Both the position numbers and the translations under genes were made by a program. From Synaphobranchus kaupii (Eukaryota; Chordata; Actinopteri; Anguilliformes; Synaphobranchidae): DNA of 64,000 nt. The notes below the pieces were generated by a model, which worked only from the letters and a program-made list of their open reading frames with translations, made no database searches and was not told the DNA's origin. How positions within the stretch are numbered: the first letter of the stretch is position 1; every line of letters starts with the position of its first letter. The DNA lies in the NCBI GenBank assembly GCA_029718625.1, contig CM056381.1, positions 1,858,784 to 1,922,783 on the forward strand, written 5' to 3'. This document shows positions 36,209-47,578 of this stretch, piece by piece.

Positions 36209-36212
36209 TACA

Positions 36213-36616
36213 GTCACACAGACTCAGGAAAAATGGTTTAATTGCTTCAGCAAACATTTACTTTGACGACAAAACACAAATGTAAAGCAAGACTGCAAGT
36301 GGTGGAAGTACGTGTAATTCCATGAGAGTACGTCTTTAGGTCCCAGCAGGAACGCGATTTACGCACCCTGCTTCTTCCAGGAGGGTTTCGTCAGTATTGC
36401 ATGGGGGGTTTGTCCCGGTTCGACATGCTTAGGCCTTGCTATCTCGTTTACCATGGGACCCTCCCTATCAACAGCGGTCCGTCTCTGGAATAGTTCAAAT
36501 CAGTCACCCCCCCCAAAGACAGTTTGATGGAGCTTGGTCGTAAAGTGCATTAGTAAATTACGGCATTTCAGATTAGTGGACTTGTCCATCGCCTTACCCG
36601 TGACTCCCCACACTCC
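36213..36616. other. gene-free unique sequence
   Basis: Nothing recognisable. Confidence 0.5.
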
Positions 36617-36619
36617 CAC

Positions 36620-36665
<46 letters not shown>

Positions 36666-36697
36666 AGACACAGACACACACACACACACACACACAC
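36617..36697. repeat. (CA)n microsatellite
   Basis: (CA)n with AGACACAGACAC interruption. Confidence 0.94.
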
Positions 36698-38257
36698 TTC
36701 CCCGGCTCCATGCTGTCACATTGACTTTATGTATAGCGCGTCAGCCAGGTTAGTGCTCGCCGCCGTTATCCGCTAAAGCGACATCATTCACCTAAAATGA
36801 CATTCCGTCTGGTTTCCTGAGCGGGGTTTATTAGTAAGGGCAACGTTTATTTATTTTTTATTTTTTAAACATGTACCTAACAAATACAAGGTTATCTTAA
36901 TATAACAAATAAAATGAGCTAAACATTGAGAGTAAACGCTGTGCTCTGCCCTTTCCTTCTGAGTAATATGTTTTCAGAAAGAGCTGCATCCAGGGAATTT
37001 GTCAAACATCCTTTTCTCTTTGTTTGAGGCCCGGCAGTATGGGGTGAATCAGAGGGCCTGTGGTGGGGCCACAGCGACAGGTTTCCACTGAAACGCATCC
37101 ACAGGCAGACTAATGTGGCACAGCATTTAGGAAGCAAAGCTCATAGACAGGCGGGGTGTGCAGGCTCAAATCCGCAAACAGGACACCCCTTAAGTATCTC
37201 ATCTTTATTTGGCAGACACTTGTCTGAATCAACTTTTTTCCCTTGAAAAACAAACCCCATTATGGTGAACAACACTAAGAGCAAGTAACAGAAATCAATA
37301 GAAAGTAGAAATTTTGTGCAAAGACTGAAATTATTTACGGTGGGGAATACAGTGCTGCATCAACAGTTTACATATTTGTGTTTATTGACAAAAACATTTA
37401 TGAATGCTTATGAATGTGGTATGGAGTGTAGTGTTTATGAATGAGTTAGCGGTCTGAAGTGTTTAATTTTATACTCAGAGAAGTAAAGGCTTTATTGTAT
37501 GTTGAATGTGCAAAATGCAAGTGTTGCACATAACCTTCAGTCAGTTTTTCTTAAACTGTAGGTGAGGACCTAGGGTACTGATCAGTAGGTATATCCTTTT
37601 CACACTTTTTCCGGTGTTGTAACACAATATCATCTGTTGTTTAGCTGTTTTTGCCCATAGATGTTCAGACTACTTAAGTCAATAATCTATCTATCTGTCT
37701 TAGGACCATGATAAGTATAACATTGGGAAGACAAGCTCATTATTCCTGGGTCAGTTGGCAGTTAGAGTGTGTTCTTTGCAAAAAACAGGTTTGGAATGTT
37801 AGCGGTAATCTTTCTTGTTAAGGAAAACACGTCCATCTGAAGAAAGCGCTGAAATTTACTGACTGTGTTGGGCAGAGTGTTCGCCGTTTTATTCCTGTGA
37901 TTTATTTTTCACACATCATGAAGCTCGGGAGATGTGAGTGTGAGAATATGAAACGTGTGATTTTTATTGGAAATGTAACATCCCTTGTTTTGACAGTGGG
38001 TCTAGCTGGGTCCTTGGTTCATGGTGTTAAAAACATACATGTCCAGCCTCTGTTTAGTTTGTCTGTGTTATAAAAGACGAGAGTGCCGTTTTATTTTGTT
38101 GAGTTATATTTGTCTGTTTCTCGGGGCAGAGGTTTAGAACTCTTTGGCTGGGAGTTTTTTTCTCTGTGAAATCTTTAGTGTTTCAGGAGAGTAAGACGTA
38201 TGGAGACCTGGGCCTGGTGTTTGAGCCCATATATATTTATATATATATATATATATA
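36698..38257. other. gene-free unique sequence
   Basis: AT-rich with no array. A (TA)n tract occurs at 38228-38259 beside the next element. Short frames have no domain. Confidence 0.5.
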
Positions 38258-39460
38258 TACATGGAGCACCATAATTCATTGGACAGTGACACATTTTTTG
38301 TTATTTTGGTTCTGTACTCTAGCACTTTATGTTTGAAAGGATACAATGACAATGTGGTTGAAGGTCAGACTGTCAGCCTTAATTTGAGGGTATTTTCATC
38401 CATATCGGATGAACCGTTTAGAAATTATAGAACCTTTTGGACATATTCCCACCCATTTTCGGGCATCAAAAAATTTTGTTTATGACAGTTTAACATAATG
38501 TAGAATAAAGTAATAATTTTTAATATTTGGTCGCATATCCTTTGTATGCCATGATTTCCTGATGTCTGTAACCCAAAAATACCAAAAGACTATTGATATC
38601 TTATTTTCTGGTACTCTTACAAGCGATACTATAACTTCTCTGCGTTTGAATGGATCTCTATGGGAATTGGGGGGTGGGACTAGATTTAGCTGTAAATTAC
38701 ACTGGAACAGTATGGAATACATGGTTTTCGAAATGTAAGTCATCAAGGGTCTGTGGTATCAAACGAGCCTCAAACCATCACTCTGCTACCAGGTATGCAG
38801 GAGATATGGATGGATCACTTTAAGGCTTGTTTCTCCTAACAAATTTTGCTATTGAACTCTATGGAAAAATAAGTCAGGAGAAGAAACCCTTCAAGTGATC
38901 CATCCATATCTACTGTATTTCTGGCAGTAGAGTGATGGTTTGAGGCTTGTTTGATACCTCAGACCCTTGATGACGTAGAGCCATTTAGCCAACCATGTGT
39001 TCCATACTGTTCCAGTGTAATTTACAGCTAAATCTAGTCCCACCTCCCAATTCCCATAGAGATCCATTCGAATGCAGAGAGGTTATAGTATCGCTTGTAA
39101 GAGTACCAGAAAATAAGATATAAAGAGTCTTTTGATATTGTTGGGTCACAGACATCAGGAAGTCATGGGATGCAAAGGATATGAAACCAAATATTAAAAA
39201 TGATTTATTCTACATTATGTTAAACTGTCCAATATTTTTTTTTTGATGCCCAAAAATGGGGGGGGGGACTATGCACAAAAGGTTCTATCATTTCTAAACG
39301 GTTCATCCGATATGGATGAAAATACCCTCAAATTAAAGTTGACAGTCTGCACTTCAACCGCATTGTCATTGTATCCTTTCAAACTCAAAGTGTTAGAGTA
39401 CAGAACCAAAAATAACAAAAACTGTGTCACTGTCCAATGAATTACAGTGCTCATTGTATA
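38258..39460. mobile_element. 1.2-kb palindromic (foldback) non-autonomous element
   Basis: Left arm about 38262-38837 and right arm about 38876-39455 are reverse complements with scattered mismatches and small indels, around a loop of about 38 nt. Termini are CATGGAGCACCATAATTCAT on the left and, reverse-complemented, CAATGAGCACTGTAATTCAT on the right, next to TATA. Matching pseudo-peptides (LKGYNDN, FSSISDEPFRN) read out of both arms simply reflect the inverted repeat. There is no transposase. The layout fits a foldback MITE, a type common in teleost genomes; the family name was not determined. Confidence 0.82.
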
Positions 39461-40370
39461 TAACTGACCCTATTTTACAACACAAGCCATTTTTAAAGCT
39501 GAGATTTGTTGTCAAATCTTTCATTCTGTCTGTTTTGAATAGCCCCATTTACAGACAGGGCATCACACAATCAATCAGTCTGTCAATCAATCAATCAAGC
39601 TAAATAAAGCATGAACTATAACCCCCACAATGCAGTGCTTTGTGACTGTTTTGTTTAGTGGAATTGTAGTTTATTATAGCAGAGAGAGTGAAGGAACAGC
39701 AGTCTGCAGAATGTTTATATTTCATATGATGCTGTCTTGTCAGGTCCCCATAAACCCCCTCCCCATCTGAATCTGTAGTCACAACACTATAAAACCTATG
39801 GTGTGTCTGTATCTTTTACCCTTTTAGTAATGCAACAATATTGTGATATAATACCACAGATGGGAAGTAATAAAATAATTCTGATATAGTTTTTTCCTGT
39901 CAGACAGAAACGGACTCCATGTTGACAGGCCAGCATCTGATATGATAGCGCTTACAGTAAAAACATCTCTATTGCCTCTTTTTTTCGCTCACATTTGCAG
40001 TTTTACAAACCATCTGCTTGTGAATGGGAATCTCTGGCTTTTGGGTTCGATTGCATCATCATGCGGAATCCTGGAATCCAGAGAGCATTGTGATGTCATA
40101 CAGGAAGTCTCTACATTTCTTTACTGTACCTGACCTCTGGAAAAAGCCACAGGTCCAGTCACACTCATTGACAAAATGCGTTTAATATTAGCAGATGTCC
40201 ACACATTGCCCTGTGCTGTGTTGTTTGAATATGAATATGTGAATGCAATTTTATGTCAAGGATGGAAATAGCTATTCGTGGAGGGGACTGTGTTTGGAAA
40301 GTTACCCCCCAAAAACCTCCTAATACATTCAAGAGATCCTGTATTTCGCCCACAGCCCGTGAAGGGAAAA
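39461..40370. other. gene-free unique sequence
   Basis: A short (CAAT)n-like stretch lies at 39569-39597. No gene seen. Confidence 0.5.
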
Positions 40371-40740
40371 AGCCTGACCGTGTAAATAAATTACGTCAGT
40401 TCCGGTTTTGAATTAAAATTCAGCAGTTTCTCAATTCCCCAAGCTGCAGTCGGTCGGCCGTAATTACAGGATATGTTGCATTTTCTCTCTGGAGCTCACG
40501 GCCGGCCGTTAAAAGGTCGGCCCGCTCGGTGCCGGCCCCTCCCCCCCCCGGCCCCGCCCGACCCCGCGCTGTAATGGAAGCCAGATGTCCGTTTTAAAGG
40601 GTGATAATCAATAGCACCCTCGTCTGGACTTGACCATTACAGATAGTTTGTTTTGAGAGGACACGCGGAGCCGTGAGAAGTTTGTAGTGCAAACACTTGG
40701 AAACGCGTCAAGAACGAGATAAACGGAGAGAATTCCAAAC
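40371..40740. other. high-complexity block, candidate conserved non-coding element
   Basis: CpG-rich GGCCGGCCGTTAAAAGGTCG leads into GCGCTGTAATGGAAGCCAGA, AAAGGGTGATAATCAATAGC and TTGACCATTACAGATAG. It is non-repetitive and lacks a credible frame. Confidence 0.35.
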
Positions 40741-41394
40741 AGATGAGAGGAGGAGGAGGAGGAGGAGGGCTAAAAGCCATGTCACACACCTCTGAGTGCC
40801 GGTCCTTTCTGTTTAAACATTTACAGGATTTTGGGGAGGTGGGGTTAAACGGGCTGTTTGTTCACTTCAGTGTTTCCGTTAGTTTCTTGTTATTTGTTTC
40901 TTTTTTTAGAGGCAGAGATTTAAAAGATTGAGAGAAGAAGAGAGGAAGAGAGGAAGAGAGGAAGGGGACAGAGGGAAGAGACGGAGAGGGTGAGGGAGAG
41001 GGGGAATGACGGAAAGAGAGAGTGCATTAACAGCGGCACTCCCCTGCTGGATAGGAGACTCTGGGCAGAGGTGGACTTGACAGGGGTGTGTGATGGGTGG
41101 GGGTCATGACCCCCAGCCTTGTAACGGTCACCTGATTAATGCCTGAATGCCTGAACTCAAACGTGTGTGAGGAGTGCGTGTGGAGTGTGAGGAGTGTGTG
41201 AGGAGTGCGTGTGGCGATGTGTGAGGGGCGTGAAGAGATGGGCGAGATGCAGACTGCGTCACCCTAAATCTGTGAGGGGGGGGGGGGGGGGGGGGTCACT
41301 GCGAGCTATGGGGATGGAGTGTTTAAAAACTTTAAATAAAAAACATGAAAAAGATTTAATGAGAGGAGTCAGGCCGAGTCAGGCCTCAGTGAGC
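40741..41394. other. gene-free, purine-rich sequence
   Basis: (GGA)n-like and GAGAGGAAGAGAGG tracts at 40745-40768 and 40930-41010, repeated GTGTGAGGAGTGCGTGTGGA words at 41165-41220, and a poly-G run at 41276-41295. Confidence 0.6.
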
Positions 41395-41669
41395 CTCAGT
41401 AAAAGGAAATAGAGCTGGACAGAGGAAGTAGAGATGGAGAGAGGAAGTAGAAATACACAGAGGAAGTAGAGATGGAGAGAGGAAGTAGAGCTGGACAGAG
41501 GAAGTAGAGATACACAGAGGAAGTAGAGATGGAGAGGGTAAGTAGAGCTGGACAGAGGAAGTAGAGATACACAGAGGAAGTAGAGATGGAGAGGGTAAGT
41601 AGAGCTGGACAGAGGAAGTAGAGATGGAGAGAATAGAGATGGCCAGAAAGTAGAGATGGACAGAGGAAG
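41395..41669. repeat. minisatellite, 19-bp unit, left part
   Basis: Units of AGAGGAAGTAGAGATGGAC and variants (CTGGAC, ATACAC, GGTAAGT). It is the same array as the one at 41951-42812, split by a SINE-like insertion. Confidence 0.95.
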
Positions 41670-41950
41670 AGGGTAGGGGTTTCCCTGGTGTCCTGGATAA
41701 ATTCCCAACCTGGCTCTTTTCAATCTGCCACCTAATCATCCCCCAGTTACATTGGCTAAAAATACTTCTCTCCTTCTCCACCTCAGCTGATGCTGGTGAG
41801 CATTCTGGTGCAAAATGGCTGCCGTTGCATCACCCAGGTGGGTGCTACACATTGGTGGTGGTTGAGGCAAGCTTCCCCCTCATCATTGTAAAGCGCTTTG
41901 TGTGTTGAGAAAGGCACTATATAAATGCCAGTCATCATTATTATTATTAT
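41670..41950 (+). mobile_element. SINE-like insertion inside the 19-bp array
   Basis: The 281-bp insert begins AGGGTAGGGGTTTCCCTGGT, continues with AAAATGGCTGCCGTTGCATC and ACATTGGTGGTGGTTGAGGC, and ends TGTAAAGCGCTTTGTGTGTT, GCACTATATAAATGCC and (TTA)n. This is a familiar teleost SINE/LINE-tail arrangement. AGGAAG flanks both sides (41664-41669, 41951-41956), a possible short target-site duplication, though the array itself contains that word. No clear tRNA boxes are seen, so a 5'-truncated copy is likely. Confidence 0.8.
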
Positions 41951-42812
41951 AGGAAGTAGAGATGGAGAGAATAGAGATGGACAAGAAGTAGAGATCGACA
42001 GAGTAAGTAGAGATGGAGAGGGTAAGTAGAGATGGACAGAGTAAATAGAGATGGACAGAGGAAGTAGAGATGGACAGAGTAAATAGAGTTGGACAGAGGA
42101 AGTAAAGATGGACAGGAAGTAGATAGACAGAGGAAGTAGAGGATGGAGAGGGTAAGTAGAGATGGACAGAGTAAATAGAGATGGACAGAGGAAGTAGAGC
42201 TGGACAGAGTAAATAGAGATGGAGAGAGGAAGTAGAGCTGGACAGAGGAAGTAGAGATACACAGAGGAAGTAGAGATGGAGAGGGTAAGTAGAGCTGGAC
42301 AGAGGAAGTAGAGATGGACAGAGTAAATAGAGTTGGACAGAGGAAATAAAGATGGACAGGAAGTAGATAGACAGAGGAAGTAGAGGATGGAGAGGGTAAG
42401 TAGAGCTGGACAGAGTAAATAGAGATGGAGAGAGGAAGTAGAGCTGGACAGAGGAAGTAGAGATGGAGAGGGTAAGTAGAGCTGGACAGAGGAAGTAGAG
42501 ATGGACAGAGTAAATAGAGTTGGACAGAGGAAATAAAGATGGACAGGAAGTAGATAGACAGAGGAAGTAGAGGATGGAGAGGGTAAGTAGAGCTGGAGAG
42601 GGTAAGTAGAGATGGACAGAGTAAATAGAGGTGGACAGAGGAAGTAGAGATGGAGAGGGTAAGTAGAGCTGGACAGAGGAAGTAGAGATGGAGAGAGGAA
42701 GTAGAGCTGGACAGAGGAAGTAGAGATACACAGAGGAAGTAGAGATGGAGAGGATAAGTAGAGATGGACAGAGTAAATAGAGGTAGACAGAGGAAGTAGA
42801 GATGGAGAGCTC
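41951..42812. repeat. minisatellite, 19-bp unit, right part, about 45 copies
   Basis: Same unit family as on the left. Blocks of several units recur as larger duplications, for example the AGGAAATAAAGATGGACAGG-GAAGTAGATAG segment at about 42106, 42341 and 42529. Minus-strand frames up to 329 codons are a repeat artefact. Confidence 0.96.
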
Positions 42813-43216
42813 TTGTAGAGGGAATATCTGCATTAAATTTGATGAAAACAGCTGGGCCTGGTGTTGCTTCATAAAGTTTTATCGTGAAATGTGTGCAGAT
42901 GATTGGACCAGCTGTGGAGTGTCATATATTCCTAAACAAACCCTCCAGGGCTTGACCTTTGACCCCGCTCGCTGCACATGGGCTGCAGAAGTATGGGGCT
43001 GGCTCGCTGTGAGTTTGTGTACACACAGGTACCTCTGCGCCACGTTATGGCCCCAAAGAGTGTCTGTCTGTCTGTCCTTTCCTATTGCAAAACCTGCATG
43101 TGAATGACCTAATTCAGCGTCAGTGTCATTCAGCTTTGCTCATATAAATGCTGCATCTCGCTCTCTTAATTCAGGATGTGTGTCACTGTCTTCGTGTTGT
43201 TTTTTTAAATCACTAT
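42813..43216. other. gene-free unique sequence
   Basis: A 101-codon plus-strand frame (42802-43107) starts at the array edge and has no known domain. No other feature. Confidence 0.45.
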
Positions 43217-43577
43217 ATTGCGTCTTAAATTAGTGCGTCACTGTCCTAAATCAGTGCGCTTAGTGACTGTCCTAAATCAGTGCACTTAGTGACTGTCCTA
43301 AATCAGTGCACTTAGTGACTGTCCTAAATCAGTGCGCTTAATGACTGTCCTAAATCAGTGCGCTTAGTGACTGTCCTAAATCAGTGCGCTTAGTGACTGT
43401 CCTAAATCAGTGCGCTTAGTGACTGTCCTAAATCAGTGCGCTTAGTGACTGTCCTAAATCAGTGCGCTTATTGACTGTCCTAAATCAGTGCGCTTAGTGA
43501 CTGTCCTAAATCAGTGCGCTTAATGACTGTCCTAAATCAGTGCGCTTAGTGACTGTCCTAAATCAGTGCGCTTAGCC
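43217..43577. repeat. minisatellite, 26-bp unit, about 14 copies
   Basis: Units are GTCCTAAATCAGTGCGCTTA plus GTGACT, with GTGCACTTA, TTAATGACT and TTATTGACT variants. Constant length. Confidence 0.97.
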
Positions 43578-43767
43578 ACTGTTAAGTCTCTGTGTTTGGG
43601 GTGTCATTGTTGTGGGTCTGAGCTGATGTGCAGGCGACGGGCAGCTGTGTAATCCCCAGCGCTGTAGTGAGTCATGTGAAAGGTCCTCGCTCAGCAGCAT
43701 TTCGGGGAAACCTAGAATGTGATGTGAAACTGAATAGTGTCACACTCCAGTTCCGCGTATCACAGCA
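43578..43767. other. unique segment
   Basis: Nothing recognisable. Confidence 0.5.
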
Positions 43768-43775
43768 ACACACAC

Positions 43776-43841
<66 letters not shown>

Positions 43842-43876
43842 TCACGCAGGTATGCAGATACACACACACACACAAA
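43768..43876. repeat. (CA)n microsatellite
   Basis: Long (CA)n with a short GCACTCACGCAGGTATGCAG interruption and a second tract. Confidence 0.95.
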
Positions 43877-45648
43877 TCAATTGTCGTGTGAACTTTTAAT
43901 TTCAGTGTTTAATATTGGGACATGCCTTGTTTGTTACCCGGTTTGTAGTGTCTAATTGGTTTTTTATACATGTGTATATCTCAATGGTCATCCGAAACAA
44001 ATTAATAATTCACAAATTCCTTCATTAATTGGCCATTATCATTCTCAGTACGCGCTAGTTTGTTCATTATCATTCTCAGTACGCGCTAGTGTGTTGACGC
44101 CCCGCTGCCCCCCCCACCCCCTCATGTTGCAGGGCGTACGCGGTGTCTGATGAGGCGTAGCGTGTAATTTGGGGCGCTGATAGTGAGGCCGTTATCTGAT
44201 AAGGGAACATGATCAATGAGCCGCCATCCTGGGGGTGGTCTAGAACACGAAGCCCCAGTCACCTTTGACCCCGCCATAAAGAAGATGGCTGAGTGGTGCT
44301 TGCCCATCACTGTGGTAAAACGGAGATTATCCCCAGATTTTACATAGTTTTCACAGCTTCCCCAGTTCTGCACTAAAACGGAGATTATCCCCGGATTCAA
44401 CATCACAGCTACATCTGCTCCCTCAGAGTCCCCAGTGTGTGTGTTTGTCATTTGCGGTGTGTTTTTTGTGTAAAACCTTTGACACCCTCGCACGTCTCTC
44501 TGCGCGCCCCCCACACTCCTCCCCGGAAACGAAGCGGGGTAGGAACCAAAGCTGCAAAACTGCCCCTCAGAGAGAAAAGCACATGAAGCGAACCAGCATC
44601 ATCTTCATCATGATCATCATGATCATCTTCATCATCATCATCATCAACCTTTCAGCTGTAAGGCCGATGTAGCGGTGAAGCGGTTAGCAGTGGTCTGGTC
44701 AGGATTGTGTGCTGACCGGCTGTAGGGCTTGCCAGTGCACTGAAACATTGGCTCGGCTGGTAAAAAGGATGCACATAAAGTCTTACTGTGTGCCGACACG
44801 TCATGAGGCCCTCATTTTCAACTGCACCAGGCATCCATTTCAAACAGAATCGCGCACTGCTATTGTGCCACTAAACCTGCTGACCCAACCCCCCCAATCC
44901 CCCCAAGGCCACTCCCCTACCACCACAGCCCGCCCCCCACCACCCCACCACCCCAGAGAAAGAAAATAATAATATTGCTTTCCAATCCCAACAGATGGAA
45001 AACTTGTGTTTTGTGGTTGGAAAAAAAAAAACCGCATAAAACTTGTTTTGTCATTTGTTGTTGAGCCTCTGACCTCTTCCCCAATAAATATGACTCAGCG
45101 AAGCCACAAATGTCTTTAAAAAAATAGGAAATGGGGAACTTCAGGAAGCAGTTTAGATCACTTAACACTTAAAGCACTTAAGGCTTAACACTTAATGCAG
45201 AACGCTCAACACTTAACACCTACACTTCAATATTAACACATGTTCTCCATAATGGAGAGGAAACTGTAAGGTTTTACGTTATATATGGAAAATAAAAATG
45301 GAAAATAAAAGGGTGACCCTGATGAAGGCTTATTGGCTTTACGCAGTTTGTGTTTTTTTTTTTTGTGCATATTTGTGCTCATTTAAATAAAGGCTTTAAA
45401 GCGTTTGTACGCTGTTTTCAGTGGGTTTATTATGTAGGAAATATGTTTGTTCCACAGTGCCAGATCGCTTCATATGATTATGACGTTTAAATTATTTGAG
45501 TCCTTTGGATTTTGCACATTGTGGCTGTGGGTTTAAAGCAGGACATGGCTGGATGCCTCGACCAGCTGCTGCTATGAATACTCAGACCCACTGACCGTCC
45601 CTCTGTCTCACTACAGGAATCCCACACCACAACAGACACCATGAATTA
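43877..45648. other. gene-free sequence with small duplications
   Basis: ATTATCATTCTCAGTACGCG is duplicated at about 44035 and 44069; AAAACGGAGATTATCCCC at 44317 and 44374; (ATC)n lies at 44597-44646; AACACTTAA words cluster at 45163-45225. Frames up to 130 codons show no domain. Confidence 0.5.
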
Positions 45649-45789
45649 TGCACTGATCATCTTTGTGTAGCGATCATCTGTGTGCACTGATCATCTTTGT
45701 GCACTGATCGTCTGTGTGCACTGATCATCTTTGTGCACTGATCGTTTGTGCGCACTGATCATCTTTGTGCACTGATCGTCTGTGCGCAC
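45649..45789. repeat. minisatellite, 17-bp unit, left part, about 8 copies
   Basis: Units are TGCACTGATCATCTTTG and variants. It belongs to the array at 46225-47239, from which an inserted element separates it. Confidence 0.95.
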
Positions 45790-46224
45790 CATAGACTGTA
45801 TAAAAATATGGACAAAGCCACTGTGACGTCACTCATTGCCTTTCCACGGCCTCGTAAAAACCGAATTGAGGCTCTGGATGTCTTTTTCGCCGCCCGTTTG
45901 TACAAACTGCGTCTGCTCCGTGGAGCCGAAGAGGACTCAACCTGTCCCTCTGATTGGTCCTGAACAAATGTTAATACCCTGTCCAAACTACACAATATTT
46001 TAAAAAATCAGCACATGCAGAGGCATTAGATGAAGGAAAGGCACCTATTGCAATAAAAAAAAATTTGTGGGAGTATTTTGACCACATTGCTGCCATTGAC
46101 TTACATGGTGAAAGACCTATACTGGAGCCAACCGCAGTGGCACTAGTGAGCAACGGCACAATTGCCGCTCCCAGCCCAACCAGGAAGTGAGCTTCAAAAC
46201 GAAAGCCCAGTCTTGGCTCCTTGT
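45790..46224. mobile_element. interspersed repeat inserted in the 17-bp array
   Basis: The 435-bp insert starts CATAGACTGTATAAAAATAT and GGACAAAGCC, continues with GTGACGTCACTCATTGCC and ends TTGGCTCCTTGT. TGCGCAC lies on both sides (45783-45789 and 46225-46231), as a 7-bp target-site duplication would, although array units can also carry this word. The CATAGACTGTATAAAAATAT start is, as I recall, common in teleost genomes. Frames in it have no transposase similarity that I can see, so the class remains open. Confidence 0.75.
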
Positions 46225-47239
46225 TGCGCACTGATCGTGTGTGTGCAGTGATCGTCTGTGTGCACTGATCGTGTGTGTGCAGTGATCGTCTGTGTGCAGT
46301 GATCATCTGTGTGCACTGATCGTCTTTGTGCACTGATCGTCTGTGTGCACTGATCATCTGTGTGCAGTGATCGTCTGTGTGCACTGATCGTTTGTGTGCA
46401 CTGATCGTCTGTGTGCACTGATCATCTGTGTGCAGTGATCGTCTGTATGCACTGATCATCTGTGTGCACTGATCATCTGTGTGCACTGATCATCTGTGTG
46501 CAGTGATCGTCTGTGTGCACTGATTGTCTTTGTGCACTGATCATCTGTGTGCAGTGATCGTCTGTGTGCACTGATCGTCTGTGTGCAGTGATCGTCTGTG
46601 TGCACTGATTGTCTTTGTGCACTGATCATCTGTGTGCAGTGATCGTCTGTGTGCACTGATCGTCTGTGTGCAGTGATCGTCTGTGTGCACTGATCATCTG
46701 TGTGCAGTGATCGTCTGTGTGCACTGATCGTCTGTGTGCAGTGATCGTCTGTGTGTGGTGATCGTCTGTGTGCAGTGATCGTCTGTGTGCAGTGATCGTC
46801 TGTGTGCACTGATCGTCTGTGTGCAGTGATCGTCTGTGTGCACTGATCGTCTGTGTGCACTGATCATCTGTGTGCAGTGATCGTCTGTGTGCACTGATCG
46901 TCTGTGTGCAGTGATCGTCTGTGTGCGGTGATCGTCTGTGTGCACTGATCGTCTGTGTGCAGTGATCGTCTGTGTGCAGTGATCGTCTGTGTGCACTGAT
47001 CGTCTGTGTGCAGTGATCGTCTGTGTGCGGTGATCGTCTGTGTGCACTGATCGTCTGTGTGCAGTGATCGTCTGTGTGCAGTGATCGTCTGTGTGCACTG
47101 ATTGTTTGTGTGCACTGATCGTCTGTGTGCAGTGATCGTCTGTGTGCGGTGAACGTCTGTGTGCACTGATCGTCTGTGTGCACTGATCGTCTGTGTGCAG
47201 TGATCGTCTGTGTGCGGTGATCGTCTGTGTGCACTGATC
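46225..47239. repeat. minisatellite, 17-bp unit, right part, about 60 copies
   Basis: Units are TGTGTGCACTGATCGTC, with GCAGTGATC, GCGGTGATC and GATCATC variants. Three units make 51 nt, so all three minus-strand frames stay open and give pseudo-proteins of up to 233 codons. Confidence 0.97.
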
Positions 47240-47319
47240 TTTGTGGTGATTTTGAGCAGCTTTCAGGAGGGCACATGTCACCCACCCCCCCAAAGCCCCT
47301 CTCTATATCTACATTTATT

Positions 47320-47569
47320 TTATTCATTTATTTTATTTTATTTTAGGGCTTTTCAGCTTCATTGGACAGCACAGTGTAGAGAGAGAGAGAGGGAGAGGGA
47401 GAGACAGCACAGTGTAGAGACAGGAAGACTGGGGAGCGAGGGAGAGGGAGAGAGGGAGAGGGAGAAACACGCGGCAAAGGTCGCACGGCCGGATTCAAAC
47501 CGCCGACATCGCGGCGCACAATGAGCGTGTGTACAGTGATCTTACAGGCCACGCCACCGAGACACCCCA
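47320..47569 (-). mobile_element. tRNA-derived SINE with target-site duplication
   Basis: Read on the minus strand the 250-bp element starts GGGGTGTCTCGGTGGCGTGG, has an A-box-like TGGCGTGGCCTG, a clear RNA polymerase III B box GGTTTGAATCC (47501-47491), a C/T-rich body (CTCCCTCTCCC repeats), TTCCTGTCTCTACACTGTGC twice, and an A-rich AAAATAAAATAAAATGAATA tail. ACATTTATT flanks both ends (47311-47319 and 47570-47578), a 9-bp target-site duplication. The tRNA-like head, body and tail match the layout of fish SINEs mobilised by a partner LINE. The head is intact, so transcription by polymerase III is possible in principle. Confidence 0.92.
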
Positions 47570-47578
47570 ACATTTATT

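Noticed and set aside
38261..39454. Matching peptides encoded at both ends on opposite strands, suggesting a duplicated gene
   Set aside because: They arise from the inverted-repeat arms of a foldback element, not from paralogous exons.
41883..42872. 329-codon minus-strand open frame rich in Leu/Ser
   Set aside because: It translates the 19-bp array. The periodic composition and continuation through repeat units make it an artefact.
44597..44646. (ATC)n stretch considered as a coding trinucleotide repeat
   Set aside because: No flanking frame with domain support; plain microsatellite.
46626..47327. 233-codon minus-strand open frame rich in His/Thr/Asp
   Set aside because: It is the 17-bp minisatellite read in a frame without stops; all three minus frames are open and no domain exists.
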